Below, piece by piece: positions 10,416 to 22,084 of a DNA stretch of 37,716 nucleotides (the first letter of the stretch is position 1; each line of letters begins with the position of its first letter). The position numbers were made by a program, and so were the translations under genes. A model generated the notes under the pieces. That model did not search any database. It had not been told where the DNA came from and was given only the letters and a program-made list of their open reading frames with translations. This DNA is from Didymodactylos carnosus (taxonomy: Eukaryota > Rotifera > Eurotatoria > Philodinida > Philodinidae). The stretch covers positions 1 through 37,716 of the forward strand of contig CAJNOQ010000997.1 of NCBI GenBank assembly GCA_905250885.1, written 5' to 3'.

Positions 10416-11751
10416 ATGGGTATAGCCGAGTTTTGGCAAGTTTTAAAGAGTAAAATTCAAACTTTAAACTTGTTCGAAAATTGGCAAGAGAAAAGTGAAG
10501 AAAATATTAATAATCAACGAATCTCTACATTTGTTTTCATCGCTCTCCTAGTCCTTTCAATACTAGCACTCCTGTTCTATTCCTCTTTAACGCCGGTCAT
10601 TAAAACTTTCGTCGTCAACAATCCTACGGTCACCATCTACAAAGCATTAGAGGGCAAATATCCAAGCACTTTGGCTTGCCCATGCAGTAAAATTGTGATT
10701 GAATACAGCAAGTTTATTCTGTCCTTTCAACCTGCATTCAATCAAATCTGTTCCAGTGATTTCGTCAAAGAAGAATGGCTCAGCTACGTCAACTATCGTC
10801 CGTACAATAATGTGAAATATCAATACCTCTACGATTTCCGTTATTCAGCGTATTCATTCTTTCAAATGCTATCAACCATTTGTAAACTGGTTTCACAAAC
10901 AGTTGCTGATCAATTAGTGGAATTTTATACAACAACATTGTTAACGGAAAATCTTCTTACAGAAGAAATTTTCTTGGCCAATGCTCAAGGTGTGCGTGAT
11001 CAATTCACAAATACAACGAGGAATTCATTTCTAACATCATTAAATGCAATACGAGCAATAGTACAAGGCAATGGAATTGTTAATCGTCTCGGAACAAATT
11101 TTAAACTTGGAGCTGACCACAACAACACTCACATTCAAGCAAGTAGTCCAATTTCATATTCATCGTATCAGTGCTCATGTGCTCTATCATCATATTGTAC
11201 AATGATAACCAGCATTTCTTCCGCATATCGCGGTGATCTATCCTACAATTCAATTGAATTTCCGCATAGTAAAGTGATTCTAGCTAATCTTACATTTCTT
11301 GTTACCGGCATTAATGTCGGATGTTTTGTTCTCGACGCTGTTCTTCAATCAAATCTGTCTTGTTTGTACAACACATCATGCTTATCTCAGTTGAACACGT
11401 ATTTAACCGACTCATTATATCCATATAATGCAACTGCACTGCTGAATTCTTCTCCTTCTTATTCACCTCAAACAATTGGTGAATTAGCTGATAACTTAAT
11501 GGTTGACAACTGGCTGTTTACTCCATCCTACGAAGCGTATTTCACTGCATGTAATCCGCCGTCGTGCACTTATACATATACTCACCAGTTTGACATTATT
11601 TATGTTATCACAACTACAGTTGGTTTCATTGGAGGGATTGTTACGATACTAATGCTGCTAACGGTGCCACTGGTTACATTTATTCGACGACGAATATTCA
11701 CACAAGGCCGTCTCTCTCCATCGCTTATTGATGACGATCATACAACGGCAG
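10416..11751 (+). CDS. Module 1 exon (two-span, 12-Cys ectodomain)
   Basis: The first ATG is at 10416, two bases after an acceptor-like CATAG that could take a spliced leader; an upstream coding exon is possible because the phase would also be 1. Membrane span 1 is about residues 39-56 and span 2 about 392-422. The ectodomain begins with NPTVTIYKALEGKYP and the CPC motif. It carries several N-x-S/T sites (for example NTT, NTS, NAT), so it is likely extracellular. The tail is basic (RRRIF) then acidic (DDDH). If the donor at 11752 were not used, the frame would end two codons later at 11754-11756. Confidence 0.85.
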
Positions 11752-14700
11752 GTTAGTGTTAATACTGAGTAAATAGGAAAATAGTACTTTATTCTGACAG
11801 TGTGGAGACATATTCCGATCGAGAAGTATTCCCAATCGGGATATTTATTTTTACAGCAAAATGTTTTTGATAGCCCAAACGGGATATAGTTTGAAATTAT
11901 ATCCTGATCAGGATATAATTCGATATCCCGATTGAGATATAAAAAGAATCTATATACCGATCAGGATATCGAAATTTTGTATATTTTGAAGGTGATGATG
12001 ATGTTAATTCATTGATTATATCTATTTACTGATTATGTCTATTTGATTTATACACAGGTGACATAAAACGAACAATTACGGTTAAAAAGTTTTTATTGGT
12101 TAATGTAATTTCTTACTTTCACATTAACATGTTTCTCATCAAATATAATTAGTTCGAAGGGGTGTTGCCGTACCAGGTAATATGTGTATAAATGCCGCAA
12201 CGCCTGGAATGATTATGTTCTCTTGGCATCTTCAGAAATGCTGGCTTCACGACTGATATAGGGTCGATGTGGAAAGCGATTAGATCAAGAGTATATCCCA
12301 TTATCCGCAATAAAAGATTAACCGCCTATTTCCCGATCTGTTTATAAATTCAACCAAAAATTTGTTAAAGGTTTTTGTTCGAAAAAATAGTTGCTGGGTG
12401 CTTGATGTACTTTTGATCAAACACAATAGAATTCGATGTAATTGTTCTAGCTCTTTCTAATGGCGAAGTCAATTTTTCCCCAAAACCTCGTCATTTTTCT
12501 CTTAATCGTTTTTACGACGAAATTTTGTGTTTTATATCCAGGTCGGAATATCAATTTTTTTCTATATCCCCGTCGGGATATATACCCCGATCAGGATATA
12601 GAGCCTCTTACTGTCTGACACTAACCAAACTTGTGACATGCCGAAGAACAATTGAATGCAGACCGTGTGTGCCTAGTTCACCTTGAAAAAGTTTTGGATA
12701 GCGAGAACGTTATATTCTGACAAAGTTTTTCCACGTCTGCTATCTGCTAGACGGAAAATAGTTATTTGGAATATCCTGTGACCGCTTCGCAGTAGGACTG
12801 AATGGACGAATGCTAGCTTGAAGTCGACCCGAACCGGGTAAGACCTTGATTTCCTGACTAACGTTATAAACGAAAAATTTTCTTCACAGCAGCAACAAAT
12901 ACTTCGTTCTTGTTCAAGTGAGTTTCTTTATTTTATCTCAGGAAAATACCGACTAAGAAAGTCTCTTCTTTTTAGCTTCAGTCAAAATCTAACCATTTTG
13001 AATTTCCGTTTAGCAGCGTCAGATGGAATTAGAGTACACTTACGTGTATTATTCATAAACATCAAAGAAGCGGTTATCAATTTAAATCTATTTAAAGATC
13101 CAGAAAAGCAAAGTGATCATGATCTGCAGAATCAACGTTTTTCAACGTATGCCTTTCTCATTTCAATGGTAGCAACACTATGCATTCTTATTCTCTACAC
13201 TACACTACAATTTGTAGCAAAAACTGTGACCGTCAAACAACCAACAGTCGAAGTATACACCAGATTGCAACAGCAGTATCCACAAACACTCGTTTGTCCA
13301 TGTACACAAATCTCAATTAAAAATGAAAAGTTTATCTCATTTAACCCTACATTTCATCAAATATGTCAATCGGATTTTGTAACAACTAATTGGACAAATT
13401 ATCTGATTCACCAAACTGTTATTCTTAACGGAGACGACTTGCGCGACTATGGTTCTACTTTCTTTCCGACGTTGGCATCATTTTGTGATCTAACGCTACA
13501 GACTATTCAAAATGCTCTACTAATATTTAATTCGATAATATATGTTACACGAAATGTACAACAAAAAGATGTGTTTCAATCACAAAGCGACCAGATTGTC
13601 AATCTATTTATTCGAACAACAAGTAGTTCATTTCTTCAACTACTGTCGTTGAATCTACAGCTAACCACAGGCAATGGTTTACTTACTGGTAAATCCCCAA
13701 ACTGGAAATATACTATAATAAATGATAGCACAGATCATTCGTCAGATCTCGTATTTTATCCACGGTTCTTCATGGATGTTAACGGCAATTGCTCATGTAA
13801 AACACATCCAACAACTTGCGGTGAACAATCGGGTATTATAGATACAGACTCTGAGCATATGTACGTCATTCCAGGTTTTAGAACAGGTTGTTTGACAGTT
13901 GTGACCCTGTTCACATCAACATTAGAATGTTATTTTGATCAATCATGCTTGGATACAATTTACACTTTAATTTACTCAACATCCTTTTTTCCATTTAATG
14001 CTACAGCAATGAATTATTCATCTTCTGCTAGCCGTTACAATACAACAACAAAAATACAGGAAATTATTGAACAGTTGATGATTGAACAGTGGAATAACGT
14101 AACATCATTTGATTCATATTTCTCTGAATGTAATCCAGATAGTTGCACTTATATCTACAATAAGCAGGCTGATTGGATTTATGTTATCACGACAATTGTT
14201 GGTTTAGTTGGCGGATTGACAACTGTTCTTCGAATTCTCATACCACCACTCGTGGCATTTATCAGACGAAAAAAACGTCTTGTTACCGAACTCGATAGCT
14301 ATGGTAAGCTGCGGTTTTCAAATCTTTACTAGCTCAATGAGATCAAAATTCCCTTTGATTACCTAGACTCCTTTAAGAGAGGTTTTGTTGCCACATCGAG
14401 AACGAAAAATGTACACTTTAAAAGTATAAACATTCGCCTGACTTTCACAGGCAAGAGGCAACGACTGTTGTCTCTGACTTTTCTTTTTCCAAGTAGATGA
14501 TCAACCACAACCCGCTCGTTCACAGAAACTGGTAAATACTGTAAGGACCTTCATTGCCACCTTTAATTTATTTAAAAATCCAAATAAACGATCTGACGAG
14601 GATCTGCGACATCAACGTCTATCAACACGTGCTTTCATTCTGCTTCTGTCAGTTTCATTAGTCGTGCTTCTTCTCTACATTTCACTTGAAAACATAACGT

Positions 14701-16246
14701 ACACTATTACAGTTAAAAATCCTACTCAGGACCAGTTTAACACACTCTACCAACGATATCCAAACACATTACAATGTCCATGCACTACACTGTCAATTCA
14801 ATATCAAAGCTTTATTCAATTTCAACCTCAACTGCATCCACTCTGTCAAAGTAGCTTCATTACATCACAATGGTTCCAGATTGACTATGCAGCTGAGCTA
14901 CTTGGTAATGCACCCAGATTTCGTACAAAAGTCGATGATTTTCGTCATATCGCTGGCCTATTCTTTCAAATGTTATACTCTTTCTGTCAACTGTCACTGC
15001 AAACAATTGACACTGCATTAGTTACATTTAATTCTACTGCATTTATAACACCAAATCTAGTACCGCTGGCACAATTTCAAGTGCAAACAAATCAGTTTGT
15101 CAATCAGTTTACTCAAAATACGGCTCGTTCATTTGCTAGTACGCTAAGTCTAATCAACAATATGACGCAAGCAAATATGTTAGTTTCAGGTCTGTTGACC
15201 GATTCAATATCTACTATTTATCCACAATACTATTACCTTGATTACGAATATGTATATGATCGACGAGATCAAGAATACAATTCAACTGGCATTGAATGTG
15301 ATTGTGAAGAAACACCCTATTGTATTCAACAGGCAGTTGTTTATGATAGCAATAGTGGTAAAAATATTCTATTTCACACGCCAGGTAGGTAAGTACGAAC
15401 ATGTTGGGTGAGTGCGCCGACAATCTCTAAGCGCTGATCCACCATATTCGATTTTGTTCAAGAACGTATCGATCAAGTTACTATCTTTGATCATTGACGT
15501 AGTGATGTGAGCGACTGCGCAGATCCTTGTTAATAAGACGTAAAGCGGTTTCAGTGGTTAAAGCCCAAATGAAAATATTTTATAAAGGCATAAAAGGATC
15601 AATTAAAAACGAAGATTTTCTAATTTAGTAGAACTTTCGGACAACAAATATTGATTCGACATGTTGGCACGTTGAATAAGCTGAGATTGAAATGAATCGT
15701 TCGGCGACTTAAATGCGTCTTTTATTTTTTGCTAGCTATGCACTCAAGTTTGAACAACTAAGCATGTTACATAAATTTTATTTTCTTGAAGGTATCTACG
15801 TTGGCTGTTACATAGTTGAAGCCTTACTACAAAGTGATTTACAATGTTTCTTTGATTTTGATTGTTTACAATCGTTACTAAATGCATTAAGTTCGGCATA
15901 TTCAAATGTTTCCGCCATTGTCTTACCAAACTCAACTCATTACGCAGCTGATACGCCGATGCAGGTTATCGTTCAGAATTTGATGGTTGAAGAATGGAAT
16001 AATGACACGTCATATGATTCATATTTCAACATATGTCGACCGGATCATTGTACAGCTATGTACGTTAGTCGTGGAAATGTTGTTTACATAATTACAACGA
16101 CGATAGGACTCATTGGTGGCTTGACAAAAGTATACAAATTCCTAATATCTTTACTGGTCAATGTCGTTCGTGGTCTCAATGTTCCATTCGTACAAAGAAA
16201 ATTAAATACAAACAGAGTTATACCAGCAGTAGAACACTCAGTATAA
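10416..16246 (+). CDS. Three-module multipass membrane protein with 12-Cys ectodomains (single-gene model)
   Basis: Proposed exons are 10416-11751, 13014-14303, 14497-15384 and 15792-16246, giving 3969 bases (1322 residues). Each of three homologous modules has a cytosolic segment with NQR-(I/F/L)-ST, a first membrane span, a large N-glycosylation-rich ectodomain and a second membrane span with a VGxxGG motif, then a basic tail. The ectodomains share 12 cysteines: CPC, IC/LC, xFC, CxC, C, GC, C, C, C, C. Modules 2 and 3 have no in-frame ATG before their first span but begin at phase-1 acceptors. Modules 1 and 2 end at phase-1 donors (CAG/GTTAGT and ATG/GTAAGC) just before in-frame stops. A single transcript therefore fits better than three genes. 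The family is unknown to me. The topology recalls two-span ion channels such as DEG/ENaC, but no diagnostic motif supports that. Confidence 0.65.
11811..12605. repeat. ATATCC-GATC-GGATAT palindrome cluster in intron 1
   Basis: Diverged copies of a palindromic unit (ATATCCCGATCGGGATAT-like) lie at 11811-11965 and again at 12535-12602, inside the proposed 1262-bp intron between modules 1 and 2. One copy is a perfect 26-bp palindrome at 11895-11920, with centre CCTGATCAGG. A separate small stem-loop, GTTAATGT paired with ACATTAAC, lies at about 12098-12128. No coding frame is evident in the intron; a possible 28-bp mini-exon at about 12891-12918 is flanked by AG and GTGAGT. Confidence 0.7.
13014..14303 (+). 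CDS. Module 2 exon (two-span, 12-Cys ectodomain)
   Basis: The open frame is homologous to module 1 throughout. It has the NQRFST motif before membrane span 1, then KQPTVEVYTRL, the CPC motif, the FC and CSC motifs, the GC and C-x4-C pairs, NPDSCTYIY and a second span with VGLVGG. The exon opens at the acceptor CCGTTTAG or three bases later at CAG, both phase 1. An acceptor at 12975 would add an in-frame N-terminal stretch but needs another phase. No ATG lies in frame before the first span. It ends at ATG/GTAAGC. Confidence 0.85.
14497..16246 (+). CDS. Module 3, two exons, with native stop
   Basis: Exon 14497-15384 starts at the acceptor CCAAGTAG (phase 1) and carries RHQRLST, membrane span 1, the CPC motif and the rest of the ectodomain up to CDCEETPYC. 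A 407-bp intron (15385-15791, CAG/GTAGGT to TTGAAG) interrupts it. Exon 15792-16246 resumes at the same alignment point as the IPG-GC junction of module 2, and encodes the GC and C-x4-C pairs, CRPDHC, span 2 (IGLIGG) and a C-terminus ending EHSV at TAA 16244-16246. No donor follows, so this looks like the true end of the gene. Only this module has an internal intron. Confidence 0.85.
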
Positions 16247-18318
16247 GTTGGTTCTCACTGAGAATGCTTTTCATATGATGGCTTAGCATAGCATATTGTA
16301 TCGTGCGTAATTTACTACTCCTGTTTACATTTTTGAATATAGCTGCTACCCTGCTTTATTTTGAGTGAGTGAGTTTGACAGACGTTGTAGTGATATGAGA
16401 GGGGACAAAATAATTCAATATTTAAAGCAATTTTTTATAGCTGGACGCAGTATTAGGCAGATTTTTTGTAGTGATTCTAGCTTGATTTGTTTGTAGTCGT
16501 CTCTTCGGGCTGAGAGGTAATACGATTGAATGTCAAAGCAACCGAAAGGTAGTGAGACATTTATTTTCAAACTTATTCATACAACAGATCGATTCTATCC
16601 AAAACAATGGGCGTATGCGGATGTCCTTTATTTTGTTGCGTTTCACAGTGTTTTATGTGCCCACAATGTCAATCTTAGTCTGCATACTACGGAATGCGAT
16701 AAGCATGAACGTCAGCTGTAGTATTGCCTGTAACTTGACCATCTGTCATCCAGTCTCAGTTTCTCAACATATTCAGGTGAATATGTTCAGATAGAGAAAT
16801 GGATGTTAGACTAGTCAATGAGCGACAGGGGTAATAATCAGGCAGAAACGCGTTGTCAACATCGAAAATTAAAAGACAGTACTAATAATCCGAGCAATGA
16901 CGAATATAGATCAAGTGACAATGAACTACATTCAGTAGTCGCCATCATCCTGTAGGTGTATCCGGTAAAAAAACATGTAACAATAGAAGTGCCGCTATTC
17001 TGTCTGCTGAACAGAAAATGAATGCGTTATGTCATGAAATATTGCAAGTTCCAAGTCCAATTATAATAGCTGCTGCTGTTAATTAATATATTACAATCTA
17101 ATTGATTCCGGTCTCTTTTCATTATAACATCGTTTGGTTGTGTCTAATACAGATTGTCATGTATTATATGCTCTACCATAGCTTGATTTCATTCAAAGTG
17201 ATGTGCGCTATTTTTCTATGTTCAAAATGACGAAAACTGAAATGAAATGAAGGAAAATGTAGTTTTGCGGAAAGACTACTATCCATAGTATATAATGTAG
17301 TACTTTTTTAGATAATTTCCAACTTCGTAAACAATAATAGCATTATCTGAGATATAAATTGTGGAGTATGTGCCATGTAATATCAATTAAATGAAGAAAA
17401 CACATACCGTGCAGAATTTACCTTGTTTTCACGAGAACTTACCAGCTGGGGAACCTCAATGGACTATTTTTCCACATAATTCTTAATAAAGCGCAGATAA
17501 AATTCTGAGATTTTCAACACTCGCTCGTCAAAACTTCGAATGATTCAAAATACGTATTTTTTTACAACTGTTAAGATTCTGATGATGTGTTCGGAAAAAA
17601 GTAAAACATGAGTGATCGATTATATTCAGTATCTTGGCAACATTCATCCTGAGGTTGTGCAATGGCCAACTGATATCCCGCTCGACGAGTAGATGCTGTC
17701 ACCCTGTACCACAATAAATACGAGTAATCCTCTCATAACAGAGGGCAAACCAATAGCGTGTTAGATGTATGCTTATACTGACATGTTTTTGTTTCATAGA
17801 TAAACAACAATAATCATATGTACACGATATACAAGAACTTTTCCGAAGTTTATAAATATAACCTAAGTAAGTATCACAAAACGACACAGTACCACATTCC
17901 TGAGCATGAACATAATGACCAGAACATGTTTGTCCTAATCTTATCTCACTTTGACATTCACCATATTTTCACAATAATATCAAAATTGTTTGTCACTATA
18001 ACATGTACAACTACTGTCGACCACTATGCTAATCAATTAATTAATTATTTGGGCAATTATTGTTAAGTAGCATTAGTAAGTGATTGTAGCTCCCCGGACA
18101 CCAGAAAAATAACGAAAATGTATGAAGTGATGAATGAATGAAAGGAGGATGAAATGAGAAAAAGATGGAACGGACTTTTCTAAATCAAAGGCAAAAACTC
18201 ATTACATTTACATATTTTTTACCACTACCCAAAGTCATGGAGCTAACTTCTTTCCTCACTTTTTCGTACTGTTACACAGTCATTCTCATAATGTCTCGGG
18301 GATTATTAGGTTATGCAT
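16247..18318. other. Gene-poor region with one coding-like patch
   Basis: At 16818-17088 two overlapping plus frames look protein-like: an ATG frame beginning MSDRGNNQAETR that ends at 16955, and a frame ending in AEQKMNALCHEILQVPS and AAAVN before a TAA. They may be one broken small gene. I recognise no family. The other short frames here (16530-16794, 17699-18066) show nothing of note. Confidence 0.3.
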
Positions 18319-18516
18319 CGTTATGGTCAAACACCCTTAAAGTTACCGTTTATACCACCATCAATGATTGAGCAATTATTACAAGTTTACCATGATAGTC
18401 CAATCAGTGGACATTTAGGTGTTAACAAAACCTGATACCAGATTTGGGATTGATATTATTGGCCAGGCATGCATAATCAGATTAAACAACATATATCTTC
18501 ATGTTCCAATCCTTAG
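18319..18516 (+). pseudogene. Ty3/gypsy-type integrase zinc-binding domain relic
   Basis: One plus frame reads PPSMIEQLLQVYHDSP, then ISGHLGVNKT, a stop, a second stop, then YYWPGMHNQIKQHISSCSNP. This is the H2C2 zinc-binding N-terminus of an LTR-retrotransposon integrase, whose family pattern is H..SGHLG..KT...I...YYWPGM....I..HI..C. The two histidines and one cysteine are visible. Two in-frame TGA stops and a TAG show it is dead. I see no reverse transcriptase or LTRs nearby, so it is a short fragment. Confidence 0.75.
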
Positions 18517-18589
18517 ACGATGGTCAACAATTACGAACAATTAAATTCCCTTTGCCTCAAAGAGTCCGAATAATCCTATGACGGGACCC

Positions 18590-18800
18590 TGTAGAATTTC
18601 CGGAGGAATCTCACAAGAATTCTATACAAAATCGGTAAGATCTTATGGAATTCTGGGATTTCTTGCAGAATTGATATAGAAAAATGATAGGTGTTCGATC
18701 CATAGGAAATGCCTATCATTCTTTATTGCAGGATTCGAACAGAAGCCTAGTACGAGTCTGACAGAATCGTACTAGGATCTAACAGAATCGTAAGTACGAT
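18590..18800. repeat. Cluster of GAATTCT / ATCGTACTAGGAT-like motifs
   Basis: Short motifs recur in direct and inverted form, such as CAGAATCGTACTAGGATC with TCCTAGTACGA-like partners and CCTATCATT with AATGATAGG. The pattern resembles the other local-motif clusters in the window but is weaker. Confidence 0.35.
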
Positions 18801-20340
18801 TATATAGCACCCTAACGTAGGAAATGGTAGCAATTTACTGAAATCCTGTGTTGGAAGGCTAAAGAACTAATACTACTGTAAGACCACATTCATCATCAAA
18901 AGACACTTTTACCAGTATCAATTACGACTCAAACAGCATTCTCGGTTTGTACCATAGTAGGGTATCGGAATATGAATCGAAAATATATGCTGAAGCCAGT
19001 GTGGCTTGATATGCCACGCTTGTATTGTACTGCGAACAATCACCGTCCTGGATGTATGGGAGAAAGTCGTGGGAAGAGACGAAAAGACGCTATTTTATTA
19101 TATGACGCAAACGAAAATGAAGCATAGAGTCTTGTAGAAGACTAGTGCGTGCAAACTCAATTCCAAATCACGTAATGTATAGAAGTCACAGTTAAAGCAG
19201 AATTAAGTTAATTTTAGAGAATAAACTGCAATAACTGAATGTAGATGTAAACTTTGTACACAGAACATTCAACCGAAAAGAGGTTGAAGATTTCGCAAAA
19301 AAACGTTTTCGTGTAGTCAAACACTAGAACATGAGGAGAAATATGTCTTTGCGATTCACATTATCCGAAAGTTTGCTATCTTAGTTTCTTGTTGCAATCG
19401 TTCGTTGTAAGCAGGCTAAAGGCGCACACGATCAAGCATTTGTGTAGCAAAGAGATTAGCCATACTAATGTCACCTTGATTTTCTTATTGACTTTAATAT
19501 CGTCGACAATAGTCGATATTGAGAACGTTTGCCTCTTCACATGCAAGACGAGTCTGAGACAAAATTCTACTGGTGATCGAAAAACATCCTTGAAGTCTAG
19601 CATCATAGACAGCCACGACATTTGCTAGCCCATCGATAAAGAACAAGTGAAATATTTGAATACTAGGATATGAACGGACATGTTGTTGATTATTCTGGAT
19701 TGATTCCATTGTGGTAATATAAGTATAACCACAAACGACCTGTTAGGTTCCCTCAATTTTTGATCAAGAGCGGCTTCGGTATTAACAATGTTAACAATAC
19801 CATTGAAAAGTCTCAAGTCTATAGGCCAACTGAAGATGTAACTATTACAGTCGAAGATCACTACTATGGATTGATCATCGAACAACCAGATGGATATGTG
19901 CCACCTAACGTCACATTCCGAAATAAAAGCAGCAATAATTTATTCCCAGTACGTCAAGTGATTATATATTAGAAATTAATTTCATTCTGCTGCTCTCAAA
20001 ATACGATAATTTCCTCATTCTCATCAGTGGTATGGATCATTAACCAATGGATAAAAATGTTATACTTCCTCATATAACATCCTTCTTCTACGATTTATTT
20101 TCTTGAACATAAAAGCAAGCATTGTTCAGTGGGTTTTATTTGGTCAATTTGTCCTATTTTTACTCGCGCACATTTCTGTTTAGGATGAAAACGCGCACAT
20201 ATTAAGCGAGCGTGCATCAGGAACCGATGAAAATGGAAACATGACAAAAATTAGCATATACTTTTTTTTATTCCATTCGATTTTACTCATCGAATTTTAA
20301 AAATTTCAATTTTCAAACATCAAATTGAACGTTTTTGAAA
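18801..20340. other. Gene-poor region, one possible exon at 19760-19972
   Basis: At 19760-19972 a plus frame with polar, beta-like content (RPTEDVTITVEDHYYGLI, then PDGYVPPNVTFRNK) has a protein-like look but no ATG, no clear splice sites and no recognised family. Overlapping frames on the minus strand (19494-19885) are also open, so the strand is uncertain. Nothing else is seen. Confidence 0.25.
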
Positions 20341-20379
20341 CATCAAGTACACTTCTCGATGCAGTTTTGCACGCTCTTT

Positions 20380-20605
20380 CGATTGAGATCCCTAGTCGAG
20401 ACTTCTAACCAAAGTCACGCGATAGTTCAACGGGACTCCCATCACGGGGGCTCGTCGAGAGTCTCGCAGGACGTTTTGGTAAAGTCCCACCGGAGTCCTA
20501 GTAAAATCCCGAAAAATCTGAACAAAATTGAAAAATGTCCCGCGAGAGTCCCGATGAAGTCCCGGCAGGATTCAAATCTCGATGAGATCAGGTCAGGATC
20601 GCAGA
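20380..20605. repeat. GAGTCCCG / CGGGACTC repeat cluster
   Basis: About ten diverged copies of GAGTCCCG, AGTCCCACCGGAGTCC and the complement CGGGACTCC sit within 225 bases that are clearly more GC-rich than their surroundings. The frame at 20335-20637 simply translates this repeat. Confidence 0.55.
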
Positions 20606-21369
20606 GTGATCGCAACAAGATAATAACAACATTGTGACTGAATTTGTAATTTGAATTAAGTTAATAATGACTGATTGAAATTTGTCATGTAACTAAGAGA
20701 CTCAATTAATGAACGTTGTGAATATTTAAAACAATATTCCGTTATTTTCACTACAGGACTTTCTTACAACTTAAGAAACAGATAAATTTTTTTCCAATTT
20801 TCGAACTATATCTTGAACTTCATTCAATTTGTAACAATCTTATGTAAAGTAAAATATAATCTCATTTACTTTCTGTTTTACGGAAACCTCAGCTGAAAGT
20901 CCTAAATGTCAGGTGCAAAATCTTGCTTATGAAGAAAGCGTTTCAGAACAGCACTAAACAGGAGCTTGGAGTACTTTTAAGGAGATTAGATCGATAGAAT
21001 TTCTTTCAGGTTATTTTTTCATGTATTTTGCTTCAGAAAAACGGATTATTTTTGACATCAGTGAAAAGATTTTCTTGATATGCTTTAGTGAAATTATCTT
21101 AGAAAACATACTTATGTCGCATCTGTTAAAGAAATACTTTTGTTAACTCGTAACTCGGTTCAAAATACTTTGTTTTAACGATAACGTTTCACAAAATATT
21201 GACTAACGTTTATAACTTATTTGTAGAGAATTCTAAGTGGTTTCACTTAGAGAGTCAGGAGACACATTGGAATCAAATCAATCATTCTAAGAACAGGTTT
21301 AACATACTGAGTGTAACAGGTCACTGTCTGCACGTTTCATAATAGAGTTTTGATCTCAACCCACGTGAA

Positions 21370-21545
21370 ATTCAGCTTACAAGATTTGTCGAATCTTGTA
21401 ACTTGTTGTCATAAGATCTTACAAGATCAGCTCATAAAATGTGACAACATCTTGTAACACGAAAGCCTATGATCTTACAAGATCTTGTCATTAAGAGGTG
21501 TGAATTATATTTATTTCTTATCACAAGATACGTCGAGATTATCTT
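21370..21545. repeat. CTTACAAGATCTTGT palindrome cluster
   Basis: At least five copies of CTTACAAGATC or its complement, two of them as full self-complementary units (GATCTTACAAGATC and GATCTTACAAGATCTTGTC), lie in about 170 bases just before the transposon nest. Confidence 0.6.
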
Positions 21546-21595
21546 TTTTTTATTTTTATGCATTGGGGGGAAAAGAGACACTCCATTAAGTCTGA

Positions 21596-21915
21596 AAGTT
21601 CAACTATTAGGATAGAACAACAGTTCAATTATGCGTTGAAACATGCAATCAAGAACGTCGTTGACTTTCAACTGTTGATATCATATTGTATTTGAGATAT
21701 TGACAACAAACAAAAAATATATATATATACATAGATATTGGAACAACCAACTAAAAACTGCAACAGATAGCCAAGATAATACCAAATTATTCGATATGTG
21801 TCCGATTTCAATATCTTAAATACAATATGATATCAACAGTTGAAAGTCAACGACGTTCTTGATTGCATATTTCAACGCATAATTGAACTGTTGTTCTATC
21901 CTAATAGTTGAACTT
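21596..21915. mobile_element. Long inverted repeat (foldback end of a DNA element)
   Basis: Arms 21596-21702 and 21808-21915 are reverse complements with about two mismatches in 108 bases, around a loop of about 105 bases containing an AT microsatellite. A third, shorter copy of the arm lies at 24827-24889. This looks like the terminal region of a DNA transposon that has been duplicated head to head. Confidence 0.8.
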
Positions 21916-21975
21916 TTAGATTTAAAGATTGTTGACGCTGAAATTAAGCGTAGTAATTAATATAAGTAAAATATA
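21856..21975 (+). repeat. Left terminal inverted repeat of DNA element
   Basis: About 120 bases starting TTCTTGATTGCAT are matched in reverse complement at about 24772-24889, with only a few differences. Together the two copies enclose the psq-type exon and the Penelope-like insertion. Confidence 0.7.
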
Positions 21976-21999
21976 ATCATCTATAATATATAGACTTAC

Positions 22000-22084
22000 C
22001 ATCATTGATGCTACTGAGAGCTTGCCGTAAATCATCGTTTGAATAATGTTGTCTATTATTTTTCTTCACGTATGATCGAGGCAT
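22000..22084 (-). CDS. First exon of a psq/CENP-B-type HTH transposase
   Basis: On the minus strand an ATG at 22084 opens a 28-residue reading frame beginning MPRSYVKKNNRQHYS, followed by NDDLRQALSSIND, ending at a consensus donor G/GTAAGT (phase 1). This matches the first helices of a psq/CENP-B helix-turn-helix (pattern Y...DL..AL..I..G), typical of Pogo/Tigger-like transposases and their domesticated relatives. No second exon follows, since the left inverted end comes right after the donor, so the transposase is a stump. It lies inside the inverted ends at 21856 and 24889, consistent with a deletion derivative. Confidence 0.5.

Noticed and set aside
12998..14332. Module 2 as a separate gene starting at 12998
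   Set aside because: The codon there is TTG, and it lies upstream of a good acceptor. No in-frame ATG precedes the membrane span.
10416..16246. Assignment of the three-module gene to the DEG/ENaC channel family
   Set aside because: Topology (two spans, large Cys-rich ectodomain, Gly-rich second span) is suggestive, but the N-terminal HG motif, the degenerin-site pattern and the GxS selectivity motif are not visible. Kept only as a hypothesis.
20335..20637. 100-residue basic frame
   Set aside because: It translates the GAGTCCCG repeat cluster.
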